In this document: positions 59,187 to 64,000 of the stretch, one piece after another
Numbering within the stretch: the first letter of the stretch is position 1
Layout of the letters: every line of letters begins with the position of its first letter
Assembly: GCA_019137255.1 (NCBI GenBank)
Contig: WPDH01000187.1
Span: forward strand, 186,001 to 250,000
DNA: 64,000 nucleotides
Direction: 5' to 3'
Source of the DNA: Corinectria fuckeliana
Lineage: Eukaryota > Ascomycota > Sordariomycetes > Hypocreales > Nectriaceae
Notes under the pieces: generated by a model
The model's input: only the letters and a program-made list of their open reading frames with translations
Database searches by the model: none
What the model was told of the DNA's origin: nothing
Program-made: the position numbers and the translations under genes

Positions 59187-59814
59187 TTAGTCAAGACCGG
59201 GGCAATTCTCAGATGTAACAGACGCAACCTCGGTGTAGGGATAGGGGTCAGTCCAGACGATATCGTAACTGTCATCTGGGTAGTTGTCCACATCACCAGC
59301 ACCGAGCTCCTCAGCAAGGTTGTTCAGGCGCTTGTGTTCCCAGCTATAGGCTGATGTCAGCATCGACATATCCGACATGGAGGCCCGAGTGTATCTACCA
59401 GATGAGAACGTTTCCGCTTCCTGAATAAGCATCTACCACATCTGCAACGCACTCGCTGTCGTCCCTGTCGCAAGACGTGTCTACGGTGAGGCCAAGGTCG
59501 GTTGCAAGGGGCAAGACCGTGTCGTAGGGCCGCTGCCTCGATCCATCTGAGCACTTGTCAGTCTTTTTGACAGCCGCCGCAAGGCCAAGTGCCCAACTCG
59601 AACATTTCATACCAGACTTGTATGCCTGAGCCACGATGTAGCCAATGTCGTATTGGGAGCTTGTACCAAATACGTTGCGGAGACATTGCGCACGCTGCTC
59701 TCCTTGCGCACTCAGCCCATTGCCATCGTCGGGTTTCTCGCCATGGCGAATGAAGTAGACAGTCGGGGAGCAAGCCGCGAGCGGAGCAAACAGCAAGGAT
59801 GCGGCGGGTTTCAT
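59187..59814 (-). CDS. Small histidine-phosphatase (phosphoglycerate mutase-like) protein
   Basis: Three exons on the minus strand: 59814-59613, 59546-59399 and 59343-59187, encoding 168 residues. The RHG motif is present near the N-terminus (PTVYFIRHGEKPDDGNGLSA), with the catalytic His of the branch. Splicing of intron 1 (GTATGA...CTCAG) joins AQAYKSD to GSRQRPYDTVLPLA. Splicing of intron 2 restores NVLICWEHKRLNNLAEELG, which carries the second conserved His in the family's usual W-E-H context. The N-terminus (MKPAASLLFAPLAACSP) is a short possible signal sequence. This is the short fungal phosphoglycerate-mutase-like family; activity could be phosphatase rather than mutase, and the substrate is unknown. 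Without the introns the frame holds a spurious 22-residue insertion, so the splicing model is well supported. Confidence 0.85.
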
Positions 59815-60761
59815 TGTGGAATGACGAGGCTGATGTAACGTGTTGTTTGCTTGCAATTATCCATCCGGGCTTGCGAGGTTTTATAGAATACTGAAAATGA
59901 ACCTGGTACCATGATCAGGGGAATCGGCTGCGACGGCACGGGACGGGAGCATCAGGAAGGTCGATCCCTCGATCCTTGTGGTGGCCATCTTAGGCTCAAT
60001 GCGCACCACACCGTCGAGGCACGTGCAGACTTCGCCCCTGATGACTTGCTCAGCTATATCCACAACACCTCATCAGTCCATATTGGGACACCGGGGCTGG
60101 TACACTAAGTAGGCCATCTATGACCTTCACTCTCTCCTCACTCCGTTGTGTTAGACACGGACAGCGTCGGAGTATCCCCACCGAAAACCTTTCGCCGTAG
60201 TTCTCCTTGGAAGGAGTTGAACTGGTTCCGGAAACTGGCGAAGAAATCCATAAGGGGTGTCTCCTCTAGCGCCCAGTTTAGAGTGCACACCAGGTTCGGG
60301 ATCCTCATTCGCTGTTTGAAGAGAGCGCCATCCGTTCTAAGTAAGGTAAGTGAAAACACGGTGAGCACAATTTGCACGAGCAACTTCCAGCAAGAATCCT
60401 CTCAACGACTCACTTGTGAGTGGATGACAGACATGATTACTGTTGCACTCTAGATCAAGTTTTTTTGACCCCTTCGACATCCTTTGTAGTCTTCTGACGC
60501 AGTGTAATGCCAATCAGCATTAGCTGCCTCCAGCTTCAACTCAAACACAGAGTCCTTCCACTAATCTTGGTACTGTTTGAGTCCTGCAACTTGCTTAATG
60601 AGGCTCAATGAATGGATAATTTATATAGGGCTAGTCTGATCCAAGAAAGTGATATCCAACATGGACTAAATTAGTTAGGTCTGATTCTGTAAAATTAGGC
60701 TCTCTATGTAGGCACATGATGCACTTCTATAGCTAACGGAACTCTGCCACGTAGACCATCG
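59815..60761. other. Spacer, possible remnant only
   Basis: Promoter of the histidine-phosphatase gene and about 900 bases without a secure gene. An 81-codon minus-strand frame (60138-60383; ...FFASFRNQFNSFQGELRRKV) and its antisense 101-codon frame are both of unknown standing. The part at 60460-60740 is mildly AT-rich. Confidence 0.4.
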
Positions 60762-61457
60762 CTACGCTCTTCTAAGAATCATCGAATAATGTGGGACACC
60801 AAAGATGTGCAGTGTCCTCACATCTTCAAACCCAGATGCCAGATAAAGGGGACGGCCGGCGGGGGTTGCGACTAGATAACACTCTCTGTCATCCTTTGCA
60901 GCACGCTCAACACCCCAGTCCAGCAGCATCTTCCCAACACCCCTGCGTTGATGTTTGGGCTCGATGCCGATGTAGTCCAGATCTGTACCTGCTGTTAGCA
61001 AGTCCCTCGATGCCAGCAGATGTGTTGGACACGAACGCCAGACGTCTCTCATGCCTCGCTCTCCGAAGGTCTCTTTCGCGTCCGCAGACACGATGGACCG
61101 CATCTCTGCGAACGCGGCCTTGTCTAGGGCCGCCGGAGGTTCCGGCTCGTGGTGGGCGACCTCTGCCGCGTCCTCGGACCTGGCTGGGGATTCCCACAGC
61201 GCAAACCCCACGACTTCCCCGTCCAAGTCATCGTCCACGGCAACGACCATGGCCGTTCGATCAGAGAGCATGTTGGCTGACTTGCGTGCAGCTCGCCAAT
61301 CATACGCCGCTTCGCCATCCGCAGCGTCTTTCGGTTTCAGGTGCAGCGGGAACAGTTGCCGGGAGATGGCGTCCGTTGTGGGGTGAAAAGCAGCAGCGGA
61401 AATCCGAGCAATCGCAGGGATGTCGTGTTGCGTTGCTTCACGCAGACTGAGGCCCAT
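60762..61457 (-). CDS. GNAT-family N-acetyltransferase
   Basis: Single-exon gene of 231 residues, predicted to transfer an acetyl group from acetyl-CoA to an amine. N-terminus LSLREATQHDIPAIARISAAAF is the usual first strand and helix of the GNAT fold. The acetyl-CoA binding motif A is LDYIGIEPKHQRRGVGKMLL (Q-R-R-G-V-G), followed by DWGVERAAKDDRECYLVATP and PLYLASGFEDVRTLHIFGVP (motif B region). A variable insert around residues 85-130 is acidic. This type is common in fungal genomes as stand-alone enzymes; the substrate cannot be inferred. Start at 61457 because the conserved N-terminal strand follows at once. Intronless, unlike most neighbours. Confidence 0.9.
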   Translation of the reverse strand: MGLSLREATQHDIPAIARISAAAFHPTTDAISRQLFPLHLKPKDAADGEAAYDWRAARKSANMLSDRTAMVVAVDDDLDGEVVGFALWESPARSEDAAEVAHHEPEPPAALDKAAFAEMRSIVSADAKETFGERGMRDVWRSCPTHLLASRDLLTAGTDLDYIGIEPKHQRRGVGKMLLDWGVERAAKDDRECYLVATPAGRPLYLASGFEDVRTLHIFGVPHYSMILRRA

Positions 61458-62259
61458 GGTTCAAAATGCACCAAATTCGTGCTGGAGTGGTGGGCTGAAT
61501 GGACTAATCGTCCGATCGTGTCGAACGAGAGATTTGCAACTCTTCAGCCCAGTGACTCTTGAACATGTGAGAATCGCCCCGGTATAAGCATAGCTGTGTA
61601 CAGTCTTAGTCGCAGTGTACTATTAGATAATCATAATCAACTCACATTTATGATCTGACGTCGAAACTGCGGAAAGCAGTTATTGCTTTGAGCCACTGCA
61701 ATTAGAGAAGTTGATGGTCATGCTGAAGTAGGTATATTAGGGGACTAACTGAAAAGTCTAATGCCGACCTCTGGTAAGCCACACAGTTAACGAGAATTGG
61801 TCGAGCTTGTCGGGCTAATATTTAGCTCAAAAGATTGCGATTAGACGTGCAGGAGAGGTAGTGTAAAGTAAGCATTTAGCCAATGTTCGGATTGATTATA
61901 GACTGTTAGCGACTAGCAGTTTGGGTTTGTTGCGGCCAAGGACAACTTGCCCCATCAACCGCGTCGCTCAACGCTTCTGGTGCTCTCTACTTTTCTGTCT
62001 TGTAGTTGCGTAATATAGATTGTGCGGATTTGTCAAAGGGCTCGGGATTGTATATGTGAAGAAAACCCGAAAGACTAGGCTAACAGCTTAGAATTCGCTG
62101 AAGTACGAGGTGAGCAAGAGAACGAGGGCACCTTCGTGGCTGCATCTAAAGTATTGTTTACGTATAGGACTTATGTCTCGTTACGTCTTGACTTTAGATC
62201 ATCATTCTCCCACCTAATGTCCGTTGAAAATCTACCGCCAAGTACCTCCCATTTCAAAC
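61458..62259. other. GNAT upstream region
   Basis: About 800 bases, partly AT-leaning, with the promoter of the minus-strand acetyltransferase. No gene is recognised. Confidence 0.45.
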
Positions 62260-62704
62260 ATGCCCGAAGTAAATATTCTCATATGCGGTAGCGGCATCAA
62301 TTGCTGGACTCTAGAACGTCAGCCGGGCCCTTTAGAGAACGTGCAGGCGGACGGCGTGCAATTCAGAATTTGTCAAGATCTTCGAGAGCTTTGTAATCTT
62401 CGAGGACCTTCCCAAAGAGGCGTACCTTGTGCTTGAGGTTGCCTTTTGGGCTTCGGACGGCTACGGGCGAGTACGGCGGACTCACTGCGCACCCGGCTTG
62501 GAGCCGGGATCGAGCCACCAGCCGCATGTCATTCTTAACCAAGCGAGAATTAGCGGCTTGGCGATTGTGAAGATTCAGAAGTCGTCTGGATGTGCGGTGA
62601 TCAGCTACGGCGTCGAGTCAAAAGTGCCAAGGTCGACCCCCTCCCGGCTTCTCCGGACAGCCCTGCTAACGAATTGCATATTAACGTGTCTTGCGCTTTC
62701 TTAA
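62260..62704 (+). pseudogene. Remnant of a phenol 2-monooxygenase-like FAD enzyme
   Basis: Begins at ATG 62260 with MPEVNILICGSG, the start of an FAD-binding GxGxxG motif, but the rest of that motif is deleted and the frame passes directly to LERQPGPLENVQADGVQFR, which corresponds to the conserved (L/D)RRPGPLExGQADGVQ segment of phenol hydroxylase-type flavoproteins. Around 62385 the reading must shift by one base to continue as IFESFVIFEDLPKEAYLVLE, then VAFWASDGYGRVRRT and EPGSSHQPHVILNQARISGL, all typical of that family. The frame ends at 62704 and no continuation of the ~600-residue enzyme is seen. Thus one internal deletion, one frameshift and loss of the 3' two-thirds. A functional gene is excluded in this form; the family assignment rests on my reading of these motifs. 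Confidence 0.65.
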
Positions 62705-63082
62705 TGGGTTCCCTACCGGTTGTTAAGGACTAGAATGGTTGCCTCACATCTGCCCACAAAAGCTCGTCTTGTGGAAATGTTAGAAGTCGCGCCGTCTGTA
62801 TCATTTTCGAAGCTGGAGCTACGTGGTTACGCTTCGACAGAACCATCAAATGTATGACGAACTGAAGCAGTACATGATGATGCAACTATCGAAGTTAAGG
62901 GTAGGTTGTCATCAGCTGCTGGTTCCGGTCTGGAATTCCCGAGTGTATTAATATGCACCGCGTAGATCTTCGTACATGAGGAGAAAATAATATACAAGTG
63001 TTAAAGGTCTATCTATACTCTACTCCACCTGATAGACAGTGGAAGCGAATATCTCCCGCTCAGCCTCAATCCCCCGCAGGCC
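62705..63082. other. Spacer before the chitinase gene
   Basis: About 380 bases with no recognisable continuation of the monooxygenase remnant; includes the 3' UTR of the minus-strand chitinase. Confidence 0.45.
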
Positions 63083-64000
63083 TCAGTAGTGACGACGACC
63101 GAGGCGAGACCTAACGTGGTACCCAGGAGAACTCGAGAAGCCCTTGATGCCCTTCTGCATGGCCTTCAGGTGGCTCCAGTCGTGGCTGTCCTCGGCAAGA
63201 CTCCAGGCCATGATGCCGCCGACGCCCATGTTGGCAAGGAGCGACATCTTCTTCGCGATCAGCTCAGGCGTGTCCCACGACCAGAACAGGCTCGTCTTGG
63301 CGTCCCAGTACCATTGGCCGCCGGCCGCGACGTCCGTCTTGCCGTCCTTGAGGGCCGTCTTGAACGAGGCCAGGACGTCGATTCCCTCGCACTTGCCGTA
63401 GTCGGACTGGCATCCGGTTCCGCAGTGGGCAGCGGTATCGCCGCTATTGGAACCCGAAACTCGTTAACATCTCTCGTCTTTCTTTCGTTTTTGTCTGAAA
63501 GGGGGAGGATATTGGAAGACTCACCAGTATCCGTACTGGCCGCAGCAGAAGCCATCGGCGCACTTGAACTGGGTGCCCGCGCCGCAAGCAGCATTCATGG
63601 TATCGACGGTCAGGTTCGTCGGCGCGGCGAGGAAGTTGCTCGTCTCGAAGGTGACGGACCCGGAGGCACCGTTGTCGCTGCCGTCGGCAGCTTCGAGGGC
63701 CTCCGTCGGGCAGCCGATGGGGCCGATGCATTTGGCGCCCTTCTTGGTGGTGAACCACTTGGCATAGAAAGGGATACCGGCAACGAGCTTGCTCGCGGGG
63801 AAGCCTCGAGCAATGAAGGTCTCGATGACGCTAATGGTGCCTTCGACGGAAACGTGGTGGGTGGTGCTGGTGTCTCGTCGGTTCATCAAGTCGTAGGTCA
63901 TGACCTGTATGCGTTGTCAGTCTAAGAAAGTTGGCGCAGGTAAGGTTGTTGGTTGGAAAACCCACATTGACAAAGTCAACGGCCTTGTTGATCTTGCGGA
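63083..64000 (-). CDS. GH18 chitinase with inserted chitin-binding (CBM18) module, 5'-partial
   Basis: C-terminal part of a secreted glycoside hydrolase family 18 chitinase. Visible exons on the minus strand: beyond 64000 to 63966, 63904-63525 and 63443-63083; introns of 61 and 81 bp. The barrel is recognised by INKAVDFVNVMTYDLMNRRD (strand 6 M-x-Y-D motif), PASKLVAGIPFYAKWF (strand 7) and MGVGGIMAWSLAEDSHDW (strand 8 with the substrate-binding Trp). Between strands 7 and 8 sits a Cys-rich hevein-like segment: CGAGTQFKCADGFCCGQYGY joined across the intron to CGDTAAHCGTGCQSDYGKC. The DxxDxDxE catalytic motif lies outside the window. The protein ends ...HVRSRLGRRHY, without a GPI signal. Likely role: cell-wall remodelling or mycoparasitic chitin degradation. 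The long plus-strand frame over it is a shadow. Confidence 0.88.

Noticed and set aside
63089..63925. 278-codon plus-strand frame over the chitinase
   Set aside because: Spans a chitinase intron and both exons in antisense; no domain features.

Overview
The window comes from a filamentous ascomycete, most likely a Sordariomycete. The evidence is short spliceosomal introns (about 48-70 bp, GTAAGT/GTATGT donors, CTAAC-type branch sites), families typical of the Pezizomycotina (DUF3425 bZIP factor, MARVEL protein, fungal LtrA protein, GH18 chitinase), intron-containing tRNAs, and strongly AT-rich tracts and C-to-T stop codons that look like repeat-induced point mutation (RIP). All homology calls below are from reading translated sequence; no database search was run.

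Left part (1-15 kb): the 3' part of nucleoporin NIC96, an 801-bp element with long terminal inverted repeats and an AT-rich core, a three-exon bZIP transcription factor, a minus-strand DCAF4-like WD40 protein, and the plasma-membrane H+-ATPase gene pma1 in four exons with an unusually long first intron. Upstream of pma1 lie about 11 kb (13.7-24.7 kb) in which I recognise no gene.

Middle (24.7-42.6 kb): a minus-strand NRD1/Seb1-type RNA-processing factor (CID plus RRM), then mitochondrial citrate synthase and, 2 kb on, a YHM2-type mitochondrial citrate/oxoglutarate carrier on the same strand, which form a plausible citrate production and export pair. Next is a large minus-strand WD40 protein that may be a heterochromatin factor of the DIM-9/Raf1 type, flanked on both sides by AT-rich tracts, and then a long-chain acyl-CoA synthetase ending in a peroxisomal AKL signal.

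Right part (46-64 kb): a small MARVEL-type membrane protein, O-acetylhomoserine sulfhydrylase (seven exons), EMC7, a WW-domain protein, a broken GPI-type cell-surface gene, an LtrA-family membrane protein, two tandem intron-containing tRNA-Gln(UUG) genes, a decayed reading frame of unknown identity, a small histidine-phosphatase-fold protein, a GNAT acetyltransferase, a decayed phenol 2-monooxygenase-like flavoenzyme, and the 3' part of a GH18 chitinase with a hevein-type chitin-binding module inserted in its catalytic domain. Housekeeping genes dominate up to about 53 kb. From 54 kb on, gene remnants and accessory-type genes alternate.

I did not find a clearly new multi-gene system. The points most worth checking are the inverted-repeat element, the cluster of decayed genes at 54-63 kb, the AT-rich flanks of the putative heterochromatin gene, the large gene-free tract upstream of pma1, and the chitinase domain architecture.
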